IMG/VR virus record: IMGVR_UViG_3300032397_000029
Location: 1 to 43,706 of that record
Strand: one strand, 5' to 3'
DNA: 43,706 bases
DNA from: a virus
The position numbers were made by a program, and so were the translations under genes. Shown one piece after another: positions 1 through 7,935 of the stretch; position 1 is the first letter of the stretch; the number at the start of each line of letters is the position of its first letter. The notes below the pieces were generated by a model. The model saw only the letters and a program-made list of their open reading frames with translations, ran no database searches and was not told the DNA's origin.

Positions 1-2
1 GG

Positions 3-1235
3 GTGAAGGCACATTCGGGGTCTCCACTGAGCGACTCAACACCATCCAATCTTGGGTCAGCCGCGCCTGGAGATGCAACGTCTGTATCACGCGCGAACCA
101 TGTTCATGGACATGGAGCTCTAGCTGGAGGGACGTTGCATGCAGACGTCATTGCTGGCGGTGCTTCTGGATTCATGCCCGGAGCGGACAAGACCAAGCTC
201 GACGGAATTGCTGCGGCTACTCCGATACAAGACATCTTCTATATCGGGCCTCTCGGTAGCGACACGACAGGCAATGGCACCGAAGGCAAGCCATTTGCCA
301 CGCTACAGAAGGCGTACGACACATGGTTCCCGAGCGGTACGCCGCTGACTTGGCCCGAGTTCGACCGCAAGCGCATCTTCCGAATCTTGCCAGGCACAAC
401 TGCTGCGACCGCAGGAAATCTTGTGGCGGCATGCTGTAACTTCATCATTGAAGGTTTCGGGTCTATTGGAACCGTTACCTACGATGTGAAGTCTGAGGTA
501 ATGGCAACGTTCACGGGAGCTTCTGCAAACTACGAAACGAATACGATCCACGTTCAAGGTGGCGGAGGATTCGGTTGGAACACGTCAAGTGCCGACTCGC
601 AGCTAATCACCGGTGACATTGTCGTTTCGAACTTCAACGTTACGACTCGTGACTTGTATTTGTCTTTCGAGTCTTGCCAGGTTCAGATGAAGACTCAGGC
701 CAGGGTTGTGCCTGGTGGGTTCGTTTGCCCGATCTACATTAGGGCAACGGACACAGTTTTCATCTATTGCGAGTCGGGTGTGAATGCATTGGGAAACATG
801 CCAATGACGTTCAGTCTTCTTCGAGACTGCGTCTTCCGCAATCAGGTCAATGCGACAAAGGGTTCGATTGGCTTCGCCGATATGCAAGGTTGCTATTTTC
901 GTCGGGGGTTTGTTGGGAATCCAGGGATTGCTTCGATGGTAAGTGTGGGAGTCTTCCGTGGATGGGAAGTCAACCATCTCAAGTATGCGTTTGATGTCTC
1001 GGCCTATCCGCAAGAACTTCGAATGGACTACCCGACTTGGAAGTACATCAAGGAAGAGGCCGCTCCAGTGCTTGGCACATGTACGGTGAAGCTGACCGAT
1101 CAGTTTGGGGGCGTTTCAGGTTCTCGTCCAACAGGAGTGCTTCCTTCTGGAATGTGCTATTTCGATACAACATTGGGTCGCCCTGTTTGGTGGTCTGGAG
1201 CTGCTTGGCTAGGAGCTGACGGGCTCGCCGCGTGA
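3..1235 (+). CDS. Tail fibre / beta-helix tail spike protein, 5' end probably cut by the window
   Basis: The visible 410 residues open with a linker common in phage fibres: a SRANHVHGHG stretch followed by GGTLHADV and GFMPGADKTKLDGIA. A segment starting near residue 80 (IGPLGSDTTGNGTEGKPFAT) is of the type that introduces right-handed parallel beta-helix domains in phage spikes and pectate-lyase-like proteins. The C-terminus (RPTGVLPSGMCYFDTT and WWSGAAW) is a typical fibre tip. The likely role is receptor binding or surface-polysaccharide degradation outside the cell; no catalytic residues could be assigned. The first in-frame GTG is at base 3 with no ribosome binding site visible, so the true start is probably upstream of the window. 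The stop overlaps the terminase start by four bases (GTGA). Confidence 0.8.
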   Translation: MKAHSGSPLSDSTPSNLGSAAPGDATSVSRANHVHGHGALAGGTLHADVIAGGASGFMPGADKTKLDGIAAATPIQDIFYIGPLGSDTTGNGTEGKPFATLQKAYDTWFPSGTPLTWPEFDRKRIFRILPGTTAATAGNLVAACCNFIIEGFGSIGTVTYDVKSEVMATFTGASANYETNTIHVQGGGGFGWNTSSADSQLITGDIVVSNFNVTTRDLYLSFESCQVQMKTQARVVPGGFVCPIYIRATDTVFIYCESGVNALGNMPMTFSLLRDCVFRNQVNATKGSIGFADMQGCYFRRGFVGNPGIASMVSVGVFRGWEVNHLKYAFDVSAYPQELRMDYPTWKYIKEEAAPVLGTCTVKLTDQFGGVSGSRPTGVLPSGMCYFDTTLGRPVWWSGAAWLGADGLAA

Positions 1236-2794
1236 CTCCTGCCGAGCGGCTTCTCATGTCGTTGCAGCGTAAGGTACTCCTTGCGCGACAAGACCCCGTT
1301 CATTTTGTCGACTTGGTGCTGAAGGTCGAGACCACACGACAACCTATCGTGTGCGCTCCGCACCAGCGAGTATTGCTTAGGTTTGCGAAGGACCATCCTC
1401 GGTGTGTGCTCCTCCTTCCGGTCGCGCACTCGAAGACGTTCTCGATGGCAGCTCTCGGCATGTGGGAACTCGGTCGCGACCCTACATGCCGAGGAGCTGT
1501 GATCAGCCATACGCAAGGGCAAGCAGAGAAAGTGTTGCGAATGATTCGCGATTACATTCGCACTAGCATCGAGTTGAAAGCCATATTTCCAGATCTGCAG
1601 CAAAGCCACCGGTCGGGAGATCCGTGGACCACAACAGCGATTACTGTCGAACGGCCTCCAGGTATACGAGACCCGAGCATGGTTGCACTTGGATTTGAAG
1701 GTGCCATTCCGGGATCCCGGCTCAAGTTCATTTTGATAGACGACATCCTGACCCATGAGAACACGGCGACGCGTGAGTCACGAGAGAAGGTCTACGACTG
1801 GTGCGACTCTTCGGTCTTCAGTCGAATCGATCCGACACCTGACGCGCGTATCATTGTGACGAATACGGCCTGGCACAATCAGGACGTACCTCATCGTCTA
1901 ATCGAAAAGGGATGGCCGGCTCTTCGTATGGAGATCGGAGGCTTGATCGAGTTGTATAACACCGATTGGGACTCTGACGACCTCCGACCGGAGCACATAT
2001 CTAGTCTGTTGTGTCGTCTATCTGCGCGTACAGATACAGATGCGTTGTGGCCTGAGATGTTTTCTGAAGATCGGATCGAGCAGCTTATCCGAGACCACCT
2101 CCCTATTAGGTTCAACCAGCTCTATCGCAACATTTGCACTGACGAGCAGTCAGCACGATGCAAGCCAGAGTGGATAGAATTGTGCAAGAAGAACGCACGC
2201 GAGCACGGCGTGCATACTTTCGTGTCCGAGTACAAGGGTCCGAACGCAACCTTTACTGGAATCGACTTGGCAGTGTCCCCGGGGGAGGCGCACGACGACA
2301 CGTGTTTCTTCACGTTCGAGGCATTGCCCGATGGTTGTCGCCGCATTCTGGATATCGATATCGGTCAATATGACGGACCTACGATTGTCTCCAAGCTAGT
2401 AGCAAAGCATCGTGCGTATAACTCTATTGTACGGGTAGAAAGCAATGCAGCTCAGGATTATATACGACAGTTCGTACTCAATCAGAACTTGAGCATTCCA
2501 ATCAAAGCTCATATGACCGGGAGAGCTAAGGCACATCCGGAGCATGGAGTTGAAGGACTGTTCGTGGAGATGTCGAACGGGGCGTGGTTGATACCGAACG
2601 ACCAGTACGGAAACGTACGCGAGAAGGCTACGCGAATGTTCATCGACGATTGCTTGCAGTATGCGCCTGAAAGGCATACCCCCGACTCGCTGATGGCTTG
2701 CTACATGGCGCGTGAGCAAGCTAAGGCTTGGGGGCTTGGGGGGAAGGTGATACCCGGTGGTCGCCCAAACTTGAGCAATTTGCTTTCACGATAG
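1232..2794 (+). CDS. terL: Terminase large subunit (ATPase-nuclease)
   Basis: This 520-residue protein is the DNA packaging motor that cuts concatemeric DNA and pumps it through the portal. The ATPase half has a Walker A-like LPVAHSKT at residues 62-69, departing from the classic GxxGK[ST], and Walker B FILIDD at 166-171. A VTNTAWHNQD coupling segment lies at 209-218. The C-terminal RNase H-like nuclease shows the expected acids: D345 in GIDLA, E403 in RVESNAAQDY and D485 in HTPDSLMA. Length is normal for the family. It starts with GTG overlapping the upstream spike gene. No small terminase subunit is recognisable in this window. An unusual point is that a spike or fibre gene directly precedes terL. 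Confidence 0.95.
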   Translation: MTPAERLLMSLQRKVLLARQDPVHFVDLVLKVETTRQPIVCAPHQRVLLRFAKDHPRCVLLLPVAHSKTFSMAALGMWELGRDPTCRGAVISHTQGQAEKVLRMIRDYIRTSIELKAIFPDLQQSHRSGDPWTTTAITVERPPGIRDPSMVALGFEGAIPGSRLKFILIDDILTHENTATRESREKVYDWCDSSVFSRIDPTPDARIIVTNTAWHNQDVPHRLIEKGWPALRMEIGGLIELYNTDWDSDDLRPEHISSLLCRLSARTDTDALWPEMFSEDRIEQLIRDHLPIRFNQLYRNICTDEQSARCKPEWIELCKKNAREHGVHTFVSEYKGPNATFTGIDLAVSPGEAHDDTCFFTFEALPDGCRRILDIDIGQYDGPTIVSKLVAKHRAYNSIVRVESNAAQDYIRQFVLNQNLSIPIKAHMTGRAKAHPEHGVEGLFVEMSNGAWLIPNDQYGNVREKATRMFIDDCLQYAPERHTPDSLMACYMAREQAKAWGLGGKVIPGGRPNLSNLLSR

Positions 2795-2835
2795 GTCCTC
2801 CTTCTAGTATGCAGCGTGTATGGTATCGTTGAGGC

Positions 2836-3063
2836 ATGGAAGATCTTGTGTCATTCTTGCGGTATGTAGCTCAGTCGTTTCCAGTCATAGCTGCAGCGCT
2901 AGAGACATTGGCGGTGGAGTGGGCTACGATACAAGGCAAGGATCCAACAAGTTTGATTGAGGCGTTAACTTCACCCACCAAGCGGGAGTCAGTAGCAGAC
3001 GTACAGCGGCGGAAGTACGATTCAGAACGTCCAACTAAACCAGGGAGTGATGACAAACTATGA
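2836..3063 (+). CDS. Small protein of unknown function (75 aa)
   Basis: I do not recognise this protein. The first half is mildly hydrophobic and probably helical (MEDLVSFLRYVAQSFPVIAA); the second half is charged (KRESVADVQRRKYDSERP). It lies 41 bases after terL. GAGG sits only one base before the ATG, which is too close for a normal ribosome binding site, so the start is uncertain. Its stop overlaps the next small gene in an ATGA junction, which supports translation as part of a coupled series. It is too short and shows no helix-turn-helix, so I do not call it a small terminase subunit. Confidence 0.6.
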   Translation: MEDLVSFLRYVAQSFPVIAAALETLAVEWATIQGKDPTSLIEALTSPTKRESVADVQRRKYDSERPTKPGSDDKL

Positions 3064-3212
3064 GCACCGACAAGAAGTTTGAAAAGTTCGCCAAGAAGCC
3101 AGTCAAAGCTGATGATGTTGAGGAAGCACCCGAAGAAGAGGCTAGCAAAGAGCCAGGCAAGAAGGTCAATCCATTGATGGCATGGATCAAGCAGAAGAAG
3201 GGTACCAAGTAA
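3060..3212 (+). CDS. Small Lys/Glu-rich protein (50 aa)
   Basis: The frame begins at the ATG of an ATGA overlap with the preceding gene and ends at the TAA of a TAATG overlap with the next. It encodes 50 residues, very rich in Lys, Glu and Asp (DDVEEAPEEEASKEPGKK), ending MAWIKQKKGTK. The AWIKQK segment recurs in the next gene product (AAWIKQKEMGKK), so the two may share a short functional motif or a common origin. Function is unknown. Tight coupling on both sides is the main evidence that it is a gene. Confidence 0.6.
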   Translation: MSTDKKFEKFAKKPVKADDVEEAPEEEASKEPGKKVNPLMAWIKQKKGTK

Positions 3213-3394
3213 TGCCAGAAGGCATGCATCCAAAGGCGGTGGCAGGTCTCAAGAAGTGGAGCAAAGGAAAAAAGCTCAGCGAGGTTGCTGACTCTATCGA
3301 GCGTAATACCGATGCCGATGAGCCGTACGCGCTGGCCGCTTGGATCAAGCAGAAAGAGATGGGCAAGAAGCAGTACGCTAAGACCTGTCTGTAG
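3212..3394 (+). CDS. Small basic protein (60 aa) with AWIKQK motif
   Basis: I place the start at the ATG in the TAATG junction with the previous gene; this is the first good methionine of the frame. The product is basic (MHPKAVAGLKKWSKGKK near the start) and contains a DADEPYALAAWIKQKE block. By general knowledge, similar short D-x-PYA-x-AW blocks occur in small proteins of many large phages, but no function is established that I can name. The next gene follows a TAGGAGG ribosome binding site that overlaps this gene's stop. Confidence 0.65.
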   Translation: MPEGMHPKAVAGLKKWSKGKKLSEVADSIERNTDADEPYALAAWIKQKEMGKKQYAKTCL

Positions 3395-3403
3395 GAGGTT
3401 GGT

Positions 3404-3532
3404 ATGGACTGTGTGCGCTGCGGACATACAACCGAAGTTGTGCTCACAACGGATGAGCACGGAAATATCATTGTGTTGAGGTATTGCACGCATTGTTGCT
3501 GGGGGCAGATCGAACCAGAACCTCCGTCATGA
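3404..3532 (+). CDS. Cys4 zinc-ribbon-like mini-protein (42 aa)
   Basis: An excellent ribosome binding site (TAGGAGG, seven bases before the ATG) opens a 42-residue frame. The protein has Cys pairs MDCVRC at the N-terminus and YCTHCCW near residues 27-33, separated by a short beta-like stretch (TTEVVLTTDEHGNIIVL). CxxC plus CxxC spacing is the layout of a minimal zinc ribbon. Such mini-proteins bind nucleic acid or protein partners, but which applies here cannot be told. The stop overlaps a possible downstream ATG (ATGA). Metal binding is inferred from Cys spacing only. Confidence 0.7.
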   Translation: MDCVRCGHTTEVVLTTDEHGNIIVLRYCTHCCWGQIEPEPPS

Positions 3533-3726
3533 ATGACTGTGCGATTCCAATTGTGTTCTCAGGAAACTTGTGTCCTTTCGACCGGCAGTCCGAAGCGTGG
3601 CTGTGGCCGTGCAGACTCGATTTGGACGTGACGCCTCTAACACAGTTAAGCATCCTATTTTTTGGGTACAGATTTCTGCGGAACAGTTACCTAGTTGAAC
3701 TTCACTCTACCCTTCATGTAAGCTGA
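3529..3726 (+). CDS. Doubtful small ORF (65 aa)
   Basis: The frame begins at the ATG of an ATGA overlap with the Cys4 mini-protein and runs 65 codons. The first 45 residues (GNLCPFDRQSEAWLWPCRLD) look plausible for a protein, but the C-terminal part (FFGYRFLRNSYLVELHSTLHV) is less convincing. There is no ribosome binding site beyond the coupling junction. It enters a region with an inverted repeat and an open minus-strand frame, so it may be untranslated leader sequence. I rate it as possible only. Confidence 0.35.
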   Translation: MNDCAIPIVFSGNLCPFDRQSEAWLWPCRLDLDVTPLTQLSILFFGYRFLRNSYLVELHSTLHVS

Positions 3727-3841
3727 CGCTTCCGGGCTTCGGGCCACGTCGGTAGCAGCAGCCAGGTTGTCATTCGCCATCGCAACGTGGCCCCTAGCCT
3801 TTTCGTCCTGGTCGGTGCATACTCCAGAGCGGAGGCGTTCA
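3533..3841. other. 309-base low-coding gap with inverted repeat
   Basis: This is the longest stretch in the window without a confident gene. It holds the tail of the doubtful plus-strand ORF, a T6 run near 3656-3662, a perfect 9-base inverted repeat (3741-3749 and 3785-3793) and a minus-strand frame of 53 codons (3852 down to 3691). It ends with the GGAGG ribosome binding site of the gene at 3842. The arrangement suggests a structured leader or an operon boundary, but no promoter close to consensus was found. Confidence 0.5.
3741..3793 (+). repeat. 9-bp perfect inverted repeat, possible leader hairpin
   Basis: GGGCCACGT at 3741-3749 is the exact reverse complement of ACGTGGCCC at 3785-3793, leaving a 35-base loop. 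A short TTTT follows at about 3799-3802. This could form a GC-rich RNA stem in the leader of the gene at 3842, either a weak terminator or attenuator or a stability element. It could also be a protein binding site. Confidence 0.5.
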
Positions 3842-4405
3842 ATGCAATTCATCGTACTAGAGGATCCGCTGCGGGGATACGCTCCTGGAACCATCCTTGA
3901 GCCAGAACAAGCCAACGCACTGAAAACAAATGGCATAGTTAGTCTTCCGGTTGACCTAACATTATTCGACCGCGGAGTGCTCGGAGGATTCTTCCGTCGC
4001 GATTGGGGGCAAGGTCGTATAGCACCTACAGTACCCGGACCGTGTGCCCCAATGGTAATGCACGTCGTGCCAAACATGCACAAGATATGGTGGGCTGCCA
4101 AGCTCGAAGCATCGCCAAGGTTGATCGCCGAGATGCGAGCAGGCGAACAAGCTATAGGGCAACTTCGTGTCGTTGTCGATTCGAGTCAATCTGACGTGAT
4201 GGCGTGCGGACTGTCCAACGAAGCGGGCAGTGTCGTAGACCTGTCGACGCTGGATGTCAACGAGGCATCCGATATCGAAAACGCATGGGTGGTGCGCGGC
4301 ACTGCGAGGCTTCACGCGCCCAACCCGGGATTCATGGGATTCATGTTGTACGGGCACGCGCGCGAGATGCGCATTCTGTGGACTGCAATATCGCTAACGG
4401 AGTAA
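3842..4405 (+). CDS. Protein of unknown function (187 aa)
   Basis: The start is set by GGAGG six bases before the ATG at 3842; an earlier in-frame ATG at 3767 lacks a site and falls in the structured gap. The product is soluble, with mixed alpha and beta character, without signal peptide or membrane segment. It begins MQFIVLEDPLRGYAPGT and contains a WWAAKLEASPRLIAEMRAGEQ helix near the middle. I do not recognise the family. Its place between terL and portal, followed two bases later by another gene, makes a virion or head-assembly role plausible but unproven. Confidence 0.75.
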   Translation: MQFIVLEDPLRGYAPGTILEPEQANALKTNGIVSLPVDLTLFDRGVLGGFFRRDWGQGRIAPTVPGPCAPMVMHVVPNMHKIWWAAKLEASPRLIAEMRAGEQAIGQLRVVVDSSQSDVMACGLSNEAGSVVDLSTLDVNEASDIENAWVVRGTARLHAPNPGFMGFMLYGHAREMRILWTAISLTE

Positions 4406-4407
4406 CC

Positions 4408-4887
4408 ATGCGATTTCCAAACAAGTTCGTCCGATATATAGGTGCTGGGTTGTCACCACTACTCGGCTCTGATGTTGACCCGACAACGCTAAGCCCGTAC
4501 GTGCAGAAGCAATATCTGGGTAACGACAACGTGCTCGTATCTCGCACGCTGAACGTTGGTGGATTTCCTATGCAACGGGTTGCAATCGGATGGTCGTACT
4601 CGGGTGCGGGTGCTCCTGCTGTTGCTCCAGTAACGGTATTCATTTGGGATGATAACAGCGAACGTTGGTACAAGGTGTACCACGCGTCTGTAGTATCGAT
4701 TCCTGTCAACAACATCACCTTCTTGGATGTGTGTACCTTGTTGGACTTTCCGCACACAACACCTGGAGCAGGTATGCTTCCAACGGGCGCACTCGAATAT
4801 GCAATCTTGGTGGGCGCTCCGGTGGCAGCACCAGACGGCACGTACACAATCATTGCAGGTTGTGACGTGAGCAATCCTGGCGTGTGA
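4408..4887 (+). CDS. Beta-rich protein of unknown function (159 aa)
   Basis: GGAG six bases before the ATG at 4408 decides the start. The 159-residue product is rich in small residues and beta-prone segments (VAPVTVFIWDDN, ALEYAILVGAPVAAPDGTYTI) and carries no membrane segment. This composition fits a capsid decoration or other exposed virion protein, but no known fold can be assigned by eye. It follows the previous gene by two bases and overlaps the next start at its TGA, so it is cotranscribed with its neighbours. Confidence 0.75.
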   Translation: MRFPNKFVRYIGAGLSPLLGSDVDPTTLSPYVQKQYLGNDNVLVSRTLNVGGFPMQRVAIGWSYSGAGAPAVAPVTVFIWDDNSERWYKVYHASVVSIPVNNITFLDVCTLLDFPHTTPGAGMLPTGALEYAILVGAPVAAPDGTYTIIAGCDVSNPGV

Positions 4888-5126
4888 TGTTGACGTGGCT
4901 GTGGTCTTGGGTCGTCTCGAAGTTCTTGCCAGCACACCCAGTCGAAGAGTGTGACACAGAACCTGATATCGAACCTCTGGGCATGGTGTATGTCACTATG
5001 TCCGATGAAGCCAAGCGAATGCGCGACGAGATAGCGATGACAATCCTACCAGGGAAAACACCAGTCCCGATCGTACCGCTTAGTGGGTCTATTCGTGCGC
5101 GCATAGCAGAGAGGGCATTGCGATGA
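4887..5126 (+). CDS. Small protein with hydrophobic N-terminus (79 aa)
   Basis: The frame can start at GTG 4884 or at ATG 4887; I chose the ATG, which overlaps the preceding stop. The N-terminal 15 residues (MLTWLWSWVVSKFLP) are Trp-rich and hydrophobic but short for a full membrane helix. The remainder is charged (EECDTEPDIEP, SDEAKRMRDEIAM). It ends in an ATGA overlap with the portal gene. Function is unknown; membrane contact is only a possibility. Confidence 0.65.
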   Translation: MLTWLWSWVVSKFLPAHPVEECDTEPDIEPLGMVYVTMSDEAKRMRDEIAMTILPGKTPVPIVPLSGSIRARIAERALR

Positions 5127-6886
5127 GTGGAGCCGTTATCCTTCCCGACTCGTACGGATTCGCAAGCTCGTTCGGGCTCAACAACACAACACTTGGTCCA
5201 ACCTTTCGCGCTCGCTGGATCTGTAGCAACGAACGGTATCGAGAGTTAGATCGAAGGCAATCGTACTACGATTGTACTCAACACGACTGGAAGCAGTACG
5301 ACTTCGACGGTCGCATCTGTAGACCTGGTCCGCCTACCCAGCAACCGTTACTTGTTACGGAAGCAAGTGGCACATACGTTCCACTAAAAGCACGTCGGCC
5401 GTCAAATCCGTATAGGCTCGCGCGCATCATTGTCAGCGCATTCACCAATCTTGTGTTCGGGCAAGGTCGGTTCCCGCAGGTGCGTATTGCAGGCGATGCA
5501 GATACTCAAGATTTCTTGCAGTGCTTGTGCAAAGTGTCTTCGCTATCCGTACGTATGGTGCAAGCGCGCAACATAGGCGGCGCTGTTGGGAGTGTTGGGT
5601 TGTCGTGGTGCTTCTATAATGGCGCACCAAGAGTGTCAGTCCATTACCCGAAGCATCTGCACGTGCATGATTGGGAAGACCGGGAGCTGCTAGTACCCAA
5701 ACACGTATCGGAAGTCTACTACTATCCGGACGATGTGTTCGATGTGGCAAAGAACAAGTATGTTCGTAAGTGGTTCTGGTACCGTCGCGACTGGACAACA
5801 GAGGCCGACATCACATTTCAGCGTATCGAGTTCAAAGGCGATAAGGATCCAGTCTGGACAATCGACGAGACGTCGACTGTTAGGCATGGCGACGGATTCT
5901 GCCATTTCGTGTGGATTCAAAACGAGCCGAGCGAGGATATAGACGGATCATCCGATTATCAAGGTCTGTACGAAAACTTTGATTCAATTGACACGATCTA
6001 TTCGGTGCTCACTCGCGGAACAACATTGAATCTCGATCCCACGTTGGTTTTGAAAATGGATCTTGACTACTTTCAACGTATGGGAGTCAAGAAGGGGTCC
6101 GACAACGCACTATGTGTAGGCGAGAGCGGCGATGCGTCGTACTTAGAGCTGAGCGGGCAAAGTTCGCAGACCGGAATCGACCTGTTCATGTCGATGCGAC
6201 AATCAACTCTTGAGGTTGCACAATGTGTGATCACCGACCCAGATAAGGTCACAGCAAGCGGTGTGTCCAGTGTTGCGTTGAAGGTCATCTACGCTTCAAT
6301 GCTTTCCCGATGTGACATGTTTCGCGATCAGTATGGCGAAGGCCTGAGACGCCTATTGGATCAGATGGTTCGTGCAGCACGGACTAGGATAGGAATGACA
6401 ACGCCCGAAGGTGCACAACTACAATTGACCCTTCCGAAACGTGCTGAGGAACGACAGCTAATCGGGTCAGATGGAGAGCCGACGGAAGAGACTGAAATTG
6501 TGATGATCGACCGCAAGCTAGGGAGCGGAGGCTACATCGATCTTGTGTGGGGCGTATATTTCGAACCTACTGCAGATGACCAGACCAAGACAGTCACTAC
6601 CTTGTCACTTGCAACAGGAGGCAAGGCATTCTTGTCGAAACGTAGTGCTACCGAAATGGCAGCTGCTGCGTTCGCGCTCAATGCCGAAGAAGAGGTTCGT
6701 CGAGTGGATATGCAATCGAAGATCGACAAGGTTGCAATGCAAGCCGCAATGGAGGACGCAGACATAGGCGGAAAAGTCGGTGCGCCAAACGAGCTGCCCC
6801 CAGGCGCACTCGAACGCCGACCGCAGAATCTTCCTGGGATAGGCGATAAGCCGAAGACGGAGACCGATAGTGGCGTCGCTGTCTAA
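5123..6886 (+). CDS. Portal protein
   Basis: This 587-residue protein is called portal from its size, its place between terL and a MuF-like minor head gene, and sequence features. An N-terminal arm is followed by an ARIIVSAFTNLVFGQGRFP segment like those of SPP1 gp6-type portals. A FVWIQNEPSEDIDGSSDYQG loop leads into a long helix (YENFDSIDTIYSVL). Further on come LDPTLVLKMD, an ITDPDKV block and a Met/Arg-rich helical region (SRCDMFRDQYGEGLRRLLDQM) typical of the portal crown. It forms the ring at one capsid vertex through which TerL pumps DNA. It starts in ATGA overlap with the previous gene and ends 17 bases inside the next. Confidence 0.85.
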   Translation: MSGAVILPDSYGFASSFGLNNTTLGPTFRARWICSNERYRELDRRQSYYDCTQHDWKQYDFDGRICRPGPPTQQPLLVTEASGTYVPLKARRPSNPYRLARIIVSAFTNLVFGQGRFPQVRIAGDADTQDFLQCLCKVSSLSVRMVQARNIGGAVGSVGLSWCFYNGAPRVSVHYPKHLHVHDWEDRELLVPKHVSEVYYYPDDVFDVAKNKYVRKWFWYRRDWTTEADITFQRIEFKGDKDPVWTIDETSTVRHGDGFCHFVWIQNEPSEDIDGSSDYQGLYENFDSIDTIYSVLTRGTTLNLDPTLVLKMDLDYFQRMGVKKGSDNALCVGESGDASYLELSGQSSQTGIDLFMSMRQSTLEVAQCVITDPDKVTASGVSSVALKVIYASMLSRCDMFRDQYGEGLRRLLDQMVRAARTRIGMTTPEGAQLQLTLPKRAEERQLIGSDGEPTEETEIVMIDRKLGSGGYIDLVWGVYFEPTADDQTKTVTTLSLATGGKAFLSKRSATEMAAAAFALNAEEEVRRVDMQSKIDKVAMQAAMEDADIGGKVGAPNELPPGALERRPQNLPGIGDKPKTETDSGVAV

Positions 6887-7880
6887 GCGGCTTGCAGTCA
6901 CCCGAAAAGCAGGTCTCGATATCGCCGCGAAGACCGGTAAAAAACAGCTCGTGCAAGTCTTGGAACGCGCAACGCTCGATTTGCGGCAACGACTCACTCA
7001 GGTGGAAGGTCTCAAAGCTGCAGGACGCGACATTCCATTTACAGAGGAGCGACTTCGATTGACGTTGCTCCAGGTACAAGATGTTACAAGGAGTGTCAAG
7101 CGAGGAATCAAGCAAACCGTGCTCGATACCGGGCAGATGGCAGCCGATAAGGCGAGTAACACCTTGCTCGATTACCTGGCTGTAGCAGAGAAGACGTATC
7201 GAGGTTTGGCGCAAGTACTTCCACTTGACGAAGCTGCCGTATTCTTTCGAGCTACTAGCGGCGTTGAATCTAGCGTGCTGCATCGACTCGAATCCGACCC
7301 TTATCATCCTAGCCAACCGGGCGTTCTAGATAGATACGGTACGGCAACTATTGGGCACTTCGAAGAGTTGCTACAGCAAGGTCTCATTACACGCGAGCAT
7401 TGGGTGGATGTAAGGAACAATGTAATTGCAGTCAGTCCGTTCCTCCAGGATGCTCCGGCGTATTGGGCCGAACGTATCGTGCGCACAGAGTCTATGCATG
7501 CCTACGGGAGGGCTTCGTGGGAAGGTATGCGTGAGGCCGACGCACAGCTCGGCGACATGTGCAAGATTCTATGTGCAACATTCGACGATCGTACTGGGTG
7601 GGACTCGTATCAGGTACACGGGCAGATTCGACGTGTAGACGAAGCGTTCGAATGGAGCGATCCGAAGGGTGGAGTTCAACTGTATCAACACCCACCGAAT
7701 CGACCAAACGACCGAGAGGCTGTTGTACCACATCGACTAGGATGGGACATTCCAGCAGAGCTAGAACCACTCAATGATGGCGAAGTCGTTACAGCGTGGA
7801 CAAGAGATGGAAGGACGGGTGCTCCCCCCGAACGGCCGAAAATGAGCACTGTTGATATCAAGAAGAAAGAGAAACGATGA
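6870..7880 (+). CDS. Minor head protein, MuF / SPP1 gp7-like
   Basis: The 336-residue product starts at GTG 6870 with GGAG eight bases before it, inside the portal 3' end. The N-terminal 120 residues are helical and charged. The C-terminal part has the pattern of the MuF head morphogenesis family: RTESMHAYGRASWEGM (206-220), FDDRT (238-242), H250 and PPNRPNDRE (275-283) before a basic tail ending KKKEKR. Members bind the portal and enter the capsid in few copies; in SPP1 gp7 this affects DNA ejection. Portal followed by MuF-like protein is a classic pairing and supports both calls. Confidence 0.85.
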   Translation: MASLSKRLAVTRKAGLDIAAKTGKKQLVQVLERATLDLRQRLTQVEGLKAAGRDIPFTEERLRLTLLQVQDVTRSVKRGIKQTVLDTGQMAADKASNTLLDYLAVAEKTYRGLAQVLPLDEAAVFFRATSGVESSVLHRLESDPYHPSQPGVLDRYGTATIGHFEELLQQGLITREHWVDVRNNVIAVSPFLQDAPAYWAERIVRTESMHAYGRASWEGMREADAQLGDMCKILCATFDDRTGWDSYQVHGQIRRVDEAFEWSDPKGGVQLYQHPPNRPNDREAVVPHRLGWDIPAELEPLNDGEVVTAWTRDGRTGAPPERPKMSTVDIKKKEKR

Positions 7881-7882
7881 CT

Positions 7883-7911
7883 TTGACTTCGCGGCACAAC
7901 CGAACTATTCT
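7883..7911 (+). promoter_or_regulatory. Candidate sigma70-type promoter
   Basis: TTGACT at 7883-7888 and TATTCT at 7906-7911 are separated by exactly 17 bases and match the sigma70 consensus boxes at 5/6 and 4/6 positions. They lie in a 55-base gap between the MuF-like gene and the gene at 7936, one of the few gaps in the head module, so transcription could restart here for the scaffold and capsid genes. The assignment is by eye, without statistics. Confidence 0.5.
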
Positions 7912-7935
7912 GAATGAGCAACTAACGGGGCTACC

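Noticed and set aside
2795-2812. CCTCCTT after terL resembling the 3' tail of 16S rRNA
   Set aside because: A seven-base match is expected by chance in a 43.7 kb window and no structure around it suggests a function.
2836-3063. 75-residue gene after terL as terminase small subunit
   Set aside because: Too short, no DNA-binding helix-turn-helix pattern, and the position after terL is not the usual one.
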